The notes under the pieces are model-generated. The model saw only the letters and a program-made list of their open reading frames with translations, was not told the DNA's origin and searched no databases. From contig JAEESO010000003.1 of the NCBI GenBank assembly GCA_016286385.1, positions 62,001 through 126,000 of the forward strand: DNA of 64,000 bases. Reading direction: 5' to 3'. The DNA is from Bacteroidales bacterium (GTDB taxonomy: Bacteria > Bacteroidota > Bacteroidia > Bacteroidales > UBA932). Of the stretch, positions 34,989 to 44,417 are shown one piece after another. Every line of letters starts with the position of its first letter. Position 1 is the first letter of the stretch. The translations under genes and the position numbers were made by a program.

Positions 34989-36109
34989 GGAGGAAGGGGC
35001 TCATATTGGTGTTCATGCTTGCCGCTGTTCTTGTGGCAGGCTGCCGCATTGAGCCGCCGCTGCATCTTCGTAAAGCCGTAGCCACCAAGGTCATAGTTGA
35101 AACCAAGGTGAATCTGGATGTCATGTGGCAGGTGAACTGGAGCGCCCAGTGGCAGTTTGGCTGGAACGTCTCTGCCCTGGGTCCCCTGGGCTATAAAGAC
35201 CCCGCCAGCATGCGTCTGCACATATATACACAGGATTCCGATGGCATGCCCGTTGCTCACGCCACACACAATTTCGTAGGTAGCGAAGCCAGCATGGAGG
35301 TCTTTGTAGGTACGCACAACCTCCTGTTCCACAACAATGACTCAGAGGCCCTCCTATTTAAGTCCGACGGAGACCTGGAGCCCATCCAGTGTTATACGCG
35401 TCAGATATCCAAAGGCCTGAAAACATCGGCCCCCGTATATACCATTATGCAGAAAGCGGCAGGCGCCACAAAGGCCGATGACCCTGAGGAAGAGCCCGTT
35501 TCCCTTGAACCGGAAAGCCTGTTCTCCCTTTACGACGTAAACCGCCACATAACGGAGAATCCGGAAGACTATGTTTATGAGAATGGCCGATACATTCTTA
35601 AGATTGAAGGAGAACTTTCGCCCTCAACATACATTTATCTCATTCAGGTTAAGTTGCTTAACAATGAAGGCAGGGTTATAGGTAGTTCAGGCGGCGGGGC
35701 AATCACAGGTATGGCTGAAGGAGTGGACCTCCCCTCCAGAATGACCTGGACAAGCACCGTTAGCGTTCCTATGGACGTATATCTGGACAAGGAGCAGGAT
35801 ATGCTGGGAGCCAAGGTGTTCACATTCGGTATCCCCGGATGCAACCCCTACGACGACGCTTCCGTTGCCTCCGCTCCAGACGGGAAACACTTTTTTGTGC
35901 TGAACGTTAGTTATGTGAATGGCAGCTGGCGCAATATCCGAATGGATATAACGGATCAGGTGCGCGCACTGCCCCTTGGCGGTGTAATCACGCTGGAGAT
36001 TGATGTGGACGATTTCCCGCCGGATGAGAGCAGCGGAGGAGGAGGCGGATTCAACGCACTTATTGGAACTTGGGATGAAGAGACAGGAAGTACAACGATA
36101 ATCAACTAA
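34985..36109 (+). CDS. DUF5119 lipoprotein of the fimbrial operon
   Basis: The 374-residue lipoprotein has lipobox LVAGC (Cys20), followed by RIEPPLHLRKAV and VNLDVMWQVNW, which fit the DUF5119 family that follows DUF3575 in Bacteroidota fimbrial loci. Later segments (YTRQISKG, FTFGIPGC) form an Ig-like fold. Start and preceding stop overlap (ATGA), implying translational coupling. It does not carry the TKA motif seen in the five downstream lipoproteins, which suggests it is not a polymerising subunit but an assembly or regulatory component. Confidence 0.8.
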   Translation: MRRKGLILVFMLAAVLVAGCRIEPPLHLRKAVATKVIVETKVNLDVMWQVNWSAQWQFGWNVSALGPLGYKDPASMRLHIYTQDSDGMPVAHATHNFVGSEASMEVFVGTHNLLFHNNDSEALLFKSDGDLEPIQCYTRQISKGLKTSAPVYTIMQKAAGATKADDPEEEPVSLEPESLFSLYDVNRHITENPEDYVYENGRYILKIEGELSPSTYIYLIQVKLLNNEGRVIGSSGGGAITGMAEGVDLPSRMTWTSTVSVPMDVYLDKEQDMLGAKVFTFGIPGCNPYDDASVASAPDGKHFFVLNVSYVNGSWRNIRMDITDQVRALPLGGVITLEIDVDDFPPDESSGGGGGFNALIGTWDEETGSTTIIN

Positions 36110-36143
36110 TTTTTAACTTTATACATTAACCTTTTTAATTTTC

Positions 36144-37187
36144 ATGCGTATGAAAAAAATTTTGATCCTTGCAGTCGCAGCCACAGCGCTGGTTGCCTGC
36201 GCAAAGAGCTTTGACAAAAGCACTTCCCAGGGACAGGCCATCGGGTTTGGAACTTGGGCAGAAACCATGACAAAGGCCCGCACCCAGGGCTCCAGCACAT
36301 TCGTAGACGGAGATGATTTCGATGTTTACGGTTTCAAGACCATCAGTGCAGCGAATACAACTGTATTCAATGGCGATGACGTTTCTTTCGACGGCACGGA
36401 CTGGACTTATTCCAACCTCCGCTTCTGGGACCCCAACGCCACCAGTTATACGTTCTATGCCGTTTCCCCTGCCGGCAAGATCGCTTCGGCCAACGCTCAG
36501 TCGGGAGAGTTCACCAGTAGCTCCATCACCTTCGCCGGCAACGACAACGATGTCCTCGTAGCCGACAAAAAGGAAGTAACTAAGACCGGTTCTCCTGCAG
36601 CATTCGCAACAACCCCCGTACCCCTGGTATTCAACCATATTGCATCCCTGGTGGACTTCAAGGTCAAAAAGCACGCCGAGATAGCTGCGGCTACCGTTGC
36701 CATCACCAGCTTCCAGATCAGCAATATCGACAACGTCGGTACTTTCAGCGTGAATGACGCCTACACCAATACTCATCCTGTCGTCACTTGGAACGCTACC
36801 GCGCACGCCGGCACCTACAGCAACACCAGCGGTGTCACCTCTGTTGCCACGCTGCCGAATAACATCGGCACAGACGGCTCCGACTTCCTGATCAACAACC
36901 TGGTAGCTATGCCTCAGACTTTCCGCACCGATGAGAACATCCAGACCGTCACCATCGAATACGAAATCACCTCTGGCGGCGACACCATCCAGAACACTGC
37001 TTCCTTCAACCTCAAGCTTTTTGATAAAACAGACGATAAAGGCAACAACGACATCCTCATCAGTGGATGGGAAGCAGGCAAGCACTACACCTTCTACATC
37101 ACCATCAACGCCAACGCCATCGTGTTCACGGCCAGCATCACCGACTGGGTGACACCTAACAACGGCTACAACTACCTTCTTCAGTAA
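36144..37187 (+). CDS. Fimbrillin (Mfa1/FimA-like major subunit candidate)
   Basis: The 347-residue lipoprotein precursor has lipobox VAC (Cys19), then an Mfa-like core: FWDPNATSYTFYAVSP, PLVFNHIASLVDFKV and WEAGKHYTFYITINANAI near the end. T43-K44-A45-R46 lies where Arg-gingipain cuts FimA/Mfa1 of Porphyromonas. Such pilins are exported as lipoproteins, cleaved at the surface, and polymerise by strand exchange. A 34-base gap with a possible TAACTTTA box precedes it, larger than the other gaps in the operon. Separate or stronger expression would suit a major subunit. A start two codons downstream (MKKIL) is equally plausible. Confidence 0.85.
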   Translation: MRMKKILILAVAATALVACAKSFDKSTSQGQAIGFGTWAETMTKARTQGSSTFVDGDDFDVYGFKTISAANTTVFNGDDVSFDGTDWTYSNLRFWDPNATSYTFYAVSPAGKIASANAQSGEFTSSSITFAGNDNDVLVADKKEVTKTGSPAAFATTPVPLVFNHIASLVDFKVKKHAEIAAATVAITSFQISNIDNVGTFSVNDAYTNTHPVVTWNATAHAGTYSNTSGVTSVATLPNNIGTDGSDFLINNLVAMPQTFRTDENIQTVTIEYEITSGGDTIQNTASFNLKLFDKTDDKGNNDILISGWEAGKHYTFYITINANAIVFTASITDWVTPNNGYNYLLQ

Positions 37188-37189
37188 TA

Positions 37190-38269
37190 ATGCTTAACCG
37201 CATCATACGCATAATGGCGACAGCCGCGGGCTGCACCCTGCTTCTGGCAGGGTGCAGCCTCAGGCTGGACAACCCGGCGTCGGATATGGCGCAAGATTCT
37301 GGCGTTCCCATCAGCTTCAACGCCGGGTCCGCCTTATTGCTCTATGATGCACAACAAACCAAGGCCGAGTACTACGACGACAGTAGTTTCGGAGTATTTG
37401 CTTTCAAACAAAGCGGAGGAAACTGGTCGCAACTGAATTCCAAGAAATGGAAGCCTGACTTTATGTTCAACCAGGAAGTCCATCACAGTAGCGGCGCGTA
37501 TACTTACGCTCCCACCAGATACTGGCCCAATGCAGCAGTGAACACGCTCACGTTCTGGGCATATAGCCCATATGACGCAAATGCCAACTTGCTTGTTTCC
37601 GGGACATCCACTCCCTATACAAGCAACTCCGTCGGGCTTCCCGACATTAGGTTCACCGCAGACGGACAGACGGATCTTCTTTATTCCGATATAGAGGCAG
37701 ACCAGACATACGCTTCCAATTCAGGAGAAGTGGCATTTGATTTTAACCACGCGTTATCGCTTGTTGAACTCAAAGCGGAAAAGATAGACGAGGATGGACT
37801 ATACGGAGTTACCATGAAGAAAGTCAGCTTCAAGGGTATCTATGCAACCGGAGTATTGAAGAGTTCGGATTGGAGTTGGTACAATTACAGTGGGTCAAGG
37901 CAGGATCTTCCTGTCTGGGATGATGATCCCGACGACGACAGTGATGATGTTGTCCTCACCCATGGAACCGCAACGCCTCTTGCCGGAGTGATGCCGCTTC
38001 CTCAGGATCTCACCAACGATGCCTGCTGGCTACATGTAGAATTCGAGGTCTCGTATCATGAAGATCCTTTGGACCCCAGTTCCGCAGTCCTGAGTTATAC
38101 TACATCTCGCAATGTTTACCTTAGAGATGTCTTTTATTCAGTAGGATCGGCCTGGGCCAAGAATACTCACTACACGGTAACACTCCAGATTTCCCCCGAC
38201 AGACCTATTCAGTTCACGGTAAGTTGGGATGATTGGGGAGCTGATCACAACTATCACCTTTCCAGTTAA
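37190..38269 (+). CDS. Fimbrillin family lipoprotein, second copy
   Basis: The 359-residue precursor has lipobox LAGC (Cys22), an ISFNAG segment, TKA at 57-59, and core segments YWPNAAVNTLTFWAYSP, VAFDFNHALSLVELKAE and KNTHYTVTLQISPDRPIQFT. These match the Mfa-like fimbrillin pattern of its neighbour with low identity. It starts two bases after the first fimbrillin. An acidic stretch (WDDDPDDDSDD) sits near residue 245. It may be a minor or alternative shaft subunit. Confidence 0.85.
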   Translation: MLNRIIRIMATAAGCTLLLAGCSLRLDNPASDMAQDSGVPISFNAGSALLLYDAQQTKAEYYDDSSFGVFAFKQSGGNWSQLNSKKWKPDFMFNQEVHHSSGAYTYAPTRYWPNAAVNTLTFWAYSPYDANANLLVSGTSTPYTSNSVGLPDIRFTADGQTDLLYSDIEADQTYASNSGEVAFDFNHALSLVELKAEKIDEDGLYGVTMKKVSFKGIYATGVLKSSDWSWYNYSGSRQDLPVWDDDPDDDSDDVVLTHGTATPLAGVMPLPQDLTNDACWLHVEFEVSYHEDPLDPSSAVLSYTTSRNVYLRDVFYSVGSAWAKNTHYTVTLQISPDRPIQFTVSWDDWGADHNYHLSS

Positions 38270-38270
38270 G

Positions 38271-39320
38271 ATGAAATTCAGGTACATAATATTGCTCGCT
38301 TTCGCTCCCGCGCTGATTATCAGTTGCGGAAAAGACTCATGCATAGATGTGCCGAATGGTCCCAAACCAATCAGTTTCTCAGCGGGTGTATCAACTATTA
38401 CCAAGGCCATCAAGCCGGACGATCCCACTGTTCTTCTTACTGTCGGCAACGAGGTAAGTATCTTTGCTACCAGGGAGTATAATGATGTGCCGGAGCAGGT
38501 GTTTTCCAATCTTGCTCTGCATTGTGATGCAGTACCCAATCCGTCCACTCCGTCGAACCCGCTCAGCAGCGCATGGACCTATTCGCCGGTCGCATATTGG
38601 AAAGACAACGGAGACTACTATTTCTCCGGGGTGTTCCCGTACAGTTCAGACAAAGTGTCGATTGACAATACTTATACTCTGAAAGTCAGCTACTCTGCCG
38701 GTGATAATACCGACATGATGGTTGCTAGAACCCACCAGGATGCTGCCGTAAGCAAAGATCCCGTCAATCTTACGTTCAAGCACACCACTTCAGCTGTCCG
38801 CTTCCTGTTTGGCAAGTCATCTTCGTCTGACAGCGATCAGTATACGCTGACATCATTCCAGCTGGAAAACATCATCGGTGTAGGAGAGTTTTCGATGGCA
38901 ACAAGGGTAACAGGATCTCCCACAATTACATCGGCCAACTGGTCTATCAGCAACTCATATACTACGCTGTTTGACTGGGAAGCAGACCAAATTGAAGACC
39001 GTAAGCCCATCACTCATCCTTCAGATGCTGAAGACCCTGACGGATACACCCCTATGGGCTGGTACTACATGGTTCCTCAGCCGCTCTCAACAGATGCCGC
39101 TGTCCGCTTCTCGGTTTCCTATAACGGTGGAGCCCCGGTAGAGACTGTACTCAACTTCTATGGAGCTACCGACCAGATAAGCGAGTCAGGAATTGCCTGG
39201 GCGCCGAACCAGGTCTACAACTACTTCATTACCCTCAACCAGAGTGGTCTTGATCTCACAATTCAGGCTATCCCCTGGGATGAGATTCAAGTAACGACTG
39301 ACGACTTCAATTTTGAATAA
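38271..39320 (+). CDS. Fimbrillin family lipoprotein, third copy
   Basis: The 349-residue precursor starts at ATG 38271, one base after the previous stop. The longer reading from 38229 overlaps the upstream gene and lacks a signal at its start. Features are lipobox IISC (Cys19), ISFSAG, TKA at 44-46, then VAYWKDNGDYYFSGVFPYS, VNLTFKHTTSAVRFLF and WAPNQVYNYFITLNQSGLD. The order of segments equals that in the other fimbrillins. Three consecutive paralogues suggest shaft diversity or accessory subunits. Confidence 0.85.
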   Translation: MKFRYIILLAFAPALIISCGKDSCIDVPNGPKPISFSAGVSTITKAIKPDDPTVLLTVGNEVSIFATREYNDVPEQVFSNLALHCDAVPNPSTPSNPLSSAWTYSPVAYWKDNGDYYFSGVFPYSSDKVSIDNTYTLKVSYSAGDNTDMMVARTHQDAAVSKDPVNLTFKHTTSAVRFLFGKSSSSDSDQYTLTSFQLENIIGVGEFSMATRVTGSPTITSANWSISNSYTTLFDWEADQIEDRKPITHPSDAEDPDGYTPMGWYYMVPQPLSTDAAVRFSVSYNGGAPVETVLNFYGATDQISESGIAWAPNQVYNYFITLNQSGLDLTIQAIPWDEIQVTTDDFNFE

Positions 39321-39322
39321 AG

Positions 39323-41056
39323 ATGAGAAAGGTCTTGTCCATAATACTTCTGCTCGGTGTCCTTACCGCCTGGTCCTGCCACAAAGAGGTGGAGCCGGTC
39401 GGTGCCGCACTTGGTAGCGGAAGCATTGAGCTAAGGCTTAACTCAGAAAAAGCCATCACTTTCCAGACTAAAGCCACAGATTTGGAAGAAGGGCTTAAGT
39501 TCAATAATGTCCTGGTCGTCCTGGCCAACAACGGTGGTAAAGTCGTCGCAAAGGAATATAAGGATGAAGTATCTCCTGTCACAGATGACGTCATTTCCTT
39601 TGGCAGTCTTCTTCCTGGAACCTATCACGTCTACGCTTACGCCAATATAGACGCAACAGCCTGGCAGAGCGGCTCGATTTCTTCCCAGGAGCAGGGACTT
39701 GCAATTGGAGCCTCATTCTCCAGTTTTGTCGACCGCGAACTTGCTACTCTTACGGGTACGGATGTTCCTTCGGATCCCTCCACTTCTATGCTTCTTACCG
39801 GGCACAAAGAGATTCCGGTCGGTCTCACAAGAGTTTCCGAGACTCTAAATCTTCTACGGCCTGTTGTCCGCTTCAAGGTCACGGTTCGTAACCACACACA
39901 GTTCCCCGTATCTGTTAATGATCTCCGTTTCGGAAGATTTAATCCTGATAAGTCATATCTTCTTGATCATTTTGATGAATCTGGTGTTCCTTCAGTACCC
40001 GCAGATGTTTCTTATCGTGCAATGCCAAGCTTTGACACCTCAGTTGGTGATGATAATTCAGTCGCCCCTGAGGCTGAAGAGGTCATCTATCAGCGCTTAA
40101 TGTATGAGAATGCATATTCGGGCGTATACAAGATTTTTGCGACACTAGAGTTGGATCGAACATCCGAGTCATTGGCTAATCTGGTATTAAGCCTTGGAGA
40201 CCGTCCGTTCGGCCCCATAGACTATGAGACTCTAAGCAGTATGGACGAAGGTGAACAGGTGGATGTTCTGGTAACCAATCCACAAACAAGCGCACGCTCG
40301 GGTCGTATATTGTGCAATATAAGCTCAGACAACAATATGGTATGGGAGAGTGCTGGATATGCTAATTACAATCTGTTTTACAGCCGCGCCCTTGCCATCT
40401 GGAATGAGGATAGTGATTACGATTACTCGACTTATTATTCATATACTAATGCAAATGGTTATTCCGGATGGGATGGACTTAACGCTTCTGATGGATCGCA
40501 AGCTACTCATTTTAACTATACCGGCGCAAGAAGCAGGTATTTCCACACCCTGACAAAGTCCAATGGAACATATTCTATCACCGGACTTGCCTTGCAGAAG
40601 AATAACAGCAATGATAACGGAAAGTGCTTGACAGAATTCTCCGGATTTGAGATTGAGAAAGGCGTTTCTTACAAGAAGAATAACTCGTGGAAGAATCCCG
40701 AGGATATGACAAACTATCTTGTTAGATTCAAAAAGAACACTAACCAATATATTCAGTGCGACGCCATTTGGTCAGAGACGAAACCAGATAATAAGACAAA
40801 TCTTAAGCTATTTGCGAATAATCAGGCCAATGGAGACCGTCAATTTGCCCTCTTCGGTAAGTATATGTCCGGGGGCAAGATGAAGCGCATACTTAAAGAG
40901 AATAATAAGGAAGTGCCCCTTACATATATGGCAAGAAACGAAGAAATCAACGTTGTACTGAATGTCTACTATTCAGATCAGACCGGAGAACTGGATTTCG
41001 TAGTGGACAACTCTACTTGGAGTACTGCCACAACTTCGACACATACTTTCAATTGA
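39323..41056 (+). CDS. FimB/Mfa2-like fimbrial lipoprotein with novel C-terminal domain
   Basis: The 577-residue protein has lipobox WSC (Cys19), a TKA at 49-51, and an N-terminal beta domain (about 35-320) with VLVVLANNGGKV and LRPVVRFKVTVRN. This resembles anchor or accessory proteins of the FimB/Mfa2 kind. The C-terminal 240 residues are Tyr/Asn/Ser-rich (NEDSDYDYSTYYSYTNANGY), match nothing I recognise, and are encoded by visibly more A/T-rich sequence. That domain could be a binding head. The TKA motif argues for a processed subunit rather than a retained anchor. Assignment is tentative. Confidence 0.6.
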   Translation: MRKVLSIILLLGVLTAWSCHKEVEPVGAALGSGSIELRLNSEKAITFQTKATDLEEGLKFNNVLVVLANNGGKVVAKEYKDEVSPVTDDVISFGSLLPGTYHVYAYANIDATAWQSGSISSQEQGLAIGASFSSFVDRELATLTGTDVPSDPSTSMLLTGHKEIPVGLTRVSETLNLLRPVVRFKVTVRNHTQFPVSVNDLRFGRFNPDKSYLLDHFDESGVPSVPADVSYRAMPSFDTSVGDDNSVAPEAEEVIYQRLMYENAYSGVYKIFATLELDRTSESLANLVLSLGDRPFGPIDYETLSSMDEGEQVDVLVTNPQTSARSGRILCNISSDNNMVWESAGYANYNLFYSRALAIWNEDSDYDYSTYYSYTNANGYSGWDGLNASDGSQATHFNYTGARSRYFHTLTKSNGTYSITGLALQKNNSNDNGKCLTEFSGFEIEKGVSYKKNNSWKNPEDMTNYLVRFKKNTNQYIQCDAIWSETKPDNKTNLKLFANNQANGDRQFALFGKYMSGGKMKRILKENNKEVPLTYMARNEEINVVLNVYYSDQTGELDFVVDNSTWSTATTSTHTFN

Positions 41057-41063
41057 TTACGCA

Positions 41064-44000
41064 ATGAGAAAACGTCTGTTCAAACTATTGTTTTTGCTTT
41101 GCGCAGTCCTGATTTCCGGGAGCTGCGTAAGGGAAGAATGTCAGAACACAGGATCGGGTTCGGATGGAGAGGTTGTAGATTGTGTAATCTCGTTCGGCTC
41201 TCCTAAAGGCGCCACAGTAGATGTCGACACCAAAGCCGAACTTGGCATTGTCCGTGAAAGCAATGTATTCAATATCTACCTGTTGATTTTTGAAGGCAAT
41301 GCTTCGGACAGCAAGAAGATTTACGGCCATTATTTCGACGGTAACAACCTGAACGCTACTTCAGAATCAAATTACTGGACTGTCACAAATATGAGTACCA
41401 AGGACAGTCCTGCAACTAATGGTACTCTCCACATAAAAACGGCCTCCAAAGCAGGCTGCACCATTGTAGCGGTGGCCAACATGAACCCGAACGATTTGGA
41501 TGTATCGGCCGGTTTGCTCTCTACAATTCAGACCTTCGGCGAGCTTCAGGATGTCGTTGCCACTCAGGTACGTAGTGAAATTGCCGCCAACTCAGGCTTC
41601 TTCCTTATGACCGGGCAGGTTGATGGGGTCAATATCCAGGGCAACGCGGAAGACGCCAACGACATCAGCAAAAAATCTCTCATTCTCAAACGTCTTTATG
41701 CCAAGGTCACATTCAACGTAAGGGTCGCGAGAAATCCTGACCAGTCAGACCCTGACACAAAAAATAATTCCCTTCTTCGTGACTTTGTCCCGTATACATG
41801 GCAGGTTGTAAATGTTCCCACTTGCTCATATCTGCTTCCCAGAGCGGTAGATGCGGCCGATACTCCAGCAGAGCTATTCTCGACTGAAGAACTTGGCTTT
41901 GAGACAGAAACTCTTACTCCCAATAATACGACCGACTTCTATAACGACGGAAAAACACCTGTCTCCATTCATAGTTTTTCCTTCTATATGATGGAGAATC
42001 GTCATGCTCCTGCTTCCGGAATATCCACATACGCCGACCGTGAAAGAAGGGAGAAACCCGCATCCTATACCACTGGTACCTTCTTCGATAACGGCGATTA
42101 CGTTTACACTGACCCCCTGTCTGCCTACGTTGTGCTGACAGGCAAAATAGTTATGGGCATATCTGCCTCGGGGAATGATAATGCAACCTTGGATGCAAAT
42201 GTCCGTTATGAAATACATTTGGGTAATTTTACATCTGATGTTGCTGATTTCAATACAAATCGAAACTATAACTACGTTTACAATATCTATATAGGCGGAG
42301 CCGAAGACATTAAGGCCGAAGTAGAGGCATTCAGTACCGGTGCGCTGACGGAACCCGAACCTGGCGCGACTGGCCGCGTAGTCGTTGCTCTTGAAGAGGT
42401 CTTCGACAGCGATTGTCACTACAGCACTCAGGTTATCTCCTTCCACGCCAACTATATGGACCCTGAGAACATCAGCTGGTACGTAGAAACCCCTTTCAAT
42501 CCTGACGGAGTGGGAGGCAACGATGTGGCTGCGGGAACTGCTATCTTATCGCAGATAGACTACAAATGGGTTGAATTCTTTGTGAACAAAAAGGACTCTA
42601 ACGGCAGTTACTATTCTGACAAGCGAACTATTTATAAGCCGCACGACTACGATTTCAGAGATATTGACGGAAATGCAATCCCCCCTGGAGACAAGAGAAG
42701 GACCATGTACGTGAACGAGCTGGTTGATTACCTGAAGGGCCAGAAAGAGCAGTACGACATTGACCAGAGAAAGGCCGATCCTGATGATCCCTCTTATGAT
42801 CCAACATGGGTACCCAGAAATGATTTTGATAATGACAATGGCTCCGATGGTCCGAAAATCTCCGTAACAGCCTTCATAGACGAGTACTACTACACAAAGA
42901 ATCCTATTACCGGCCAATATGACCCGACTCTTTGGAAAGAAATTGTGAACCATCCGATGCGGCGCATGCATATCCTGGCCTCATCCGCTACTTCTGCAGA
43001 CAGAGAGAGTTCGCTGATCGGTTCGTCTTTCACTATACAGCAGCGTTCAATCCAGAGTATCTATGCTGTTCATGAAGTAGCCGGTCTGCAATCGGCCTGG
43101 GGCATGGAATTTACAGATGATGACCAGGAAACCGGCCAGTCTGTCTACTGGAAAACCAAAGATATGGAAGACTGCGGAAATACCAGCGCAACTAATGGCA
43201 GGCTTAATTCCCTTAAACTATGGGGAATACTGAATCCAGACGGCACAGATAACATGATTGGTCAGAGATGGGATAAATTCCTTGAACTGGAAGGAACCAA
43301 CGAAACGGCTCACCTTTGGGATATCAAAGAAACCGGAGACCCCGCAAAAGATTACAATTACCTCAGGTATAGTTGCCTCTCACGTAACCGGGATAACGAT
43401 GGAGACGGAATTATTGACACCGATGAAATCAGGTGGTATATGGCTTCAGATATGCAGCTGATCGGAGTATTCCTGGGATCTTATGGTATTGAGGGGGACG
43501 CTCGTCTTTACCAGCGAAGTGCTTCAGACCAGGCCAATTCAAACAAAAATATATGGCGCCAACACATCATTGCCAGCAACCGATATCCTGGGGATGCTTA
43601 TAAGAATAGCAATCAGTATCCCCGAATCGTATGGGCCGAAGAAGGCGTTAACGGCAGTCATATGGATTTCTGGGATAACGCGGAACAAACCACAGTGTTC
43701 AGCACCCGTTGCGTCCGTAATCTTGGTTATTATCTGGATGGTGGGCAGAGAAAAGACATCACTTTAGCAGAAGATCCTACCGTGGAGCCTAATGCTTTCT
43801 TTACCCCTATCAGGAAACATCTTAACACTGACGGCACAGTAACCAGCCCGTATACCGGAGCATATGACAACAGGACATTCTATGAGTTTGATTGTTCCCA
43901 TATCAATAAGTCCTCCATTCGAGAGCCCGTAGACCATCAGCTCATAGGCCATGATGAACACAGCAAAATGGCCTGTCTGTCCAGCAAGTTCGAGACCGCA

Positions 44001-44402
44001 CCTGACATTAATTTAGTCAATCTTAATAATTACACTTCATATAGCTTCAACAACAAAACCTATAACTTGAAACAGGCTCAAAAACTGAATCAGTACCTCG
44101 ACGACAGTTTCCCCAATCTGGACAGCAACTTTAACATCTGCCCGGAGGGTTATCGTCTTCCTAACGTCCGCGAGATCTCTATGATATGGACTGCATTGTC
44201 CGCTATGACTACCGGAGATAACGCCTATATGGGAACGGGAGCTGACACCAACGGTTCACCATGCCGAACACACTGGTCATTCGGTGCCGAGGGTAACAAG
44301 AAAATGCCTAACCGATGGGGCTGGGGTATGAGTACCAAACATCTGTTGATGGCAAATAGTACCGCAGAATTTTCAAAGCCCCGCTGCGTCAGGGATATTT
44401 AA
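41064..44402 (+). CDS. Giant DUF4906-type fimbrial tip/adhesin lipoprotein
   Basis: The 1112-residue lipoprotein has lipobox SGSC (Cys21) and TKA at 56-58. The N-terminal half resembles fimbrillin/DUF4906 (VFNIYLLIFEGN, LKRLYAKVTFNVRV, NYNYVYNIYIGG). A perfect EF-hand loop (DNDGDGIIDTDE, near residue 777) lies in the second half. The C-terminus has NICPEGYRLPNVREISMIW and ends CVRDI, a FISUMP/DUF1566-like surface domain. Large last-gene proteins of this kind are usually tip adhesins. It starts seven bases after the previous gene and ends the operon. No terminator is visible in the 15-base convergent gap. Confidence 0.8.
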   Translation: MRKRLFKLLFLLCAVLISGSCVREECQNTGSGSDGEVVDCVISFGSPKGATVDVDTKAELGIVRESNVFNIYLLIFEGNASDSKKIYGHYFDGNNLNATSESNYWTVTNMSTKDSPATNGTLHIKTASKAGCTIVAVANMNPNDLDVSAGLLSTIQTFGELQDVVATQVRSEIAANSGFFLMTGQVDGVNIQGNAEDANDISKKSLILKRLYAKVTFNVRVARNPDQSDPDTKNNSLLRDFVPYTWQVVNVPTCSYLLPRAVDAADTPAELFSTEELGFETETLTPNNTTDFYNDGKTPVSIHSFSFYMMENRHAPASGISTYADRERREKPASYTTGTFFDNGDYVYTDPLSAYVVLTGKIVMGISASGNDNATLDANVRYEIHLGNFTSDVADFNTNRNYNYVYNIYIGGAEDIKAEVEAFSTGALTEPEPGATGRVVVALEEVFDSDCHYSTQVISFHANYMDPENISWYVETPFNPDGVGGNDVAAGTAILSQIDYKWVEFFVNKKDSNGSYYSDKRTIYKPHDYDFRDIDGNAIPPGDKRRTMYVNELVDYLKGQKEQYDIDQRKADPDDPSYDPTWVPRNDFDNDNGSDGPKISVTAFIDEYYYTKNPITGQYDPTLWKEIVNHPMRRMHILASSATSADRESSLIGSSFTIQQRSIQSIYAVHEVAGLQSAWGMEFTDDDQETGQSVYWKTKDMEDCGNTSATNGRLNSLKLWGILNPDGTDNMIGQRWDKFLELEGTNETAHLWDIKETGDPAKDYNYLRYSCLSRNRDNDGDGIIDTDEIRWYMASDMQLIGVFLGSYGIEGDARLYQRSASDQANSNKNIWRQHIIASNRYPGDAYKNSNQYPRIVWAEEGVNGSHMDFWDNAEQTTVFSTRCVRNLGYYLDGGQRKDITLAEDPTVEPNAFFTPIRKHLNTDGTVTSPYTGAYDNRTFYEFDCSHINKSSIREPVDHQLIGHDEHSKMACLSSKFETAPDINLVNLNNYTSYSFNNKTYNLKQAQKLNQYLDDSFPNLDSNFNICPEGYRLPNVREISMIWTALSAMTTGDNAYMGTGADTNGSPCRTHWSFGAEGNKKMPNRWGWGMSTKHLLMANSTAEFSKPRCVRDI

Positions 44403-44417
44403 CCTCTGGCCGCTCCC

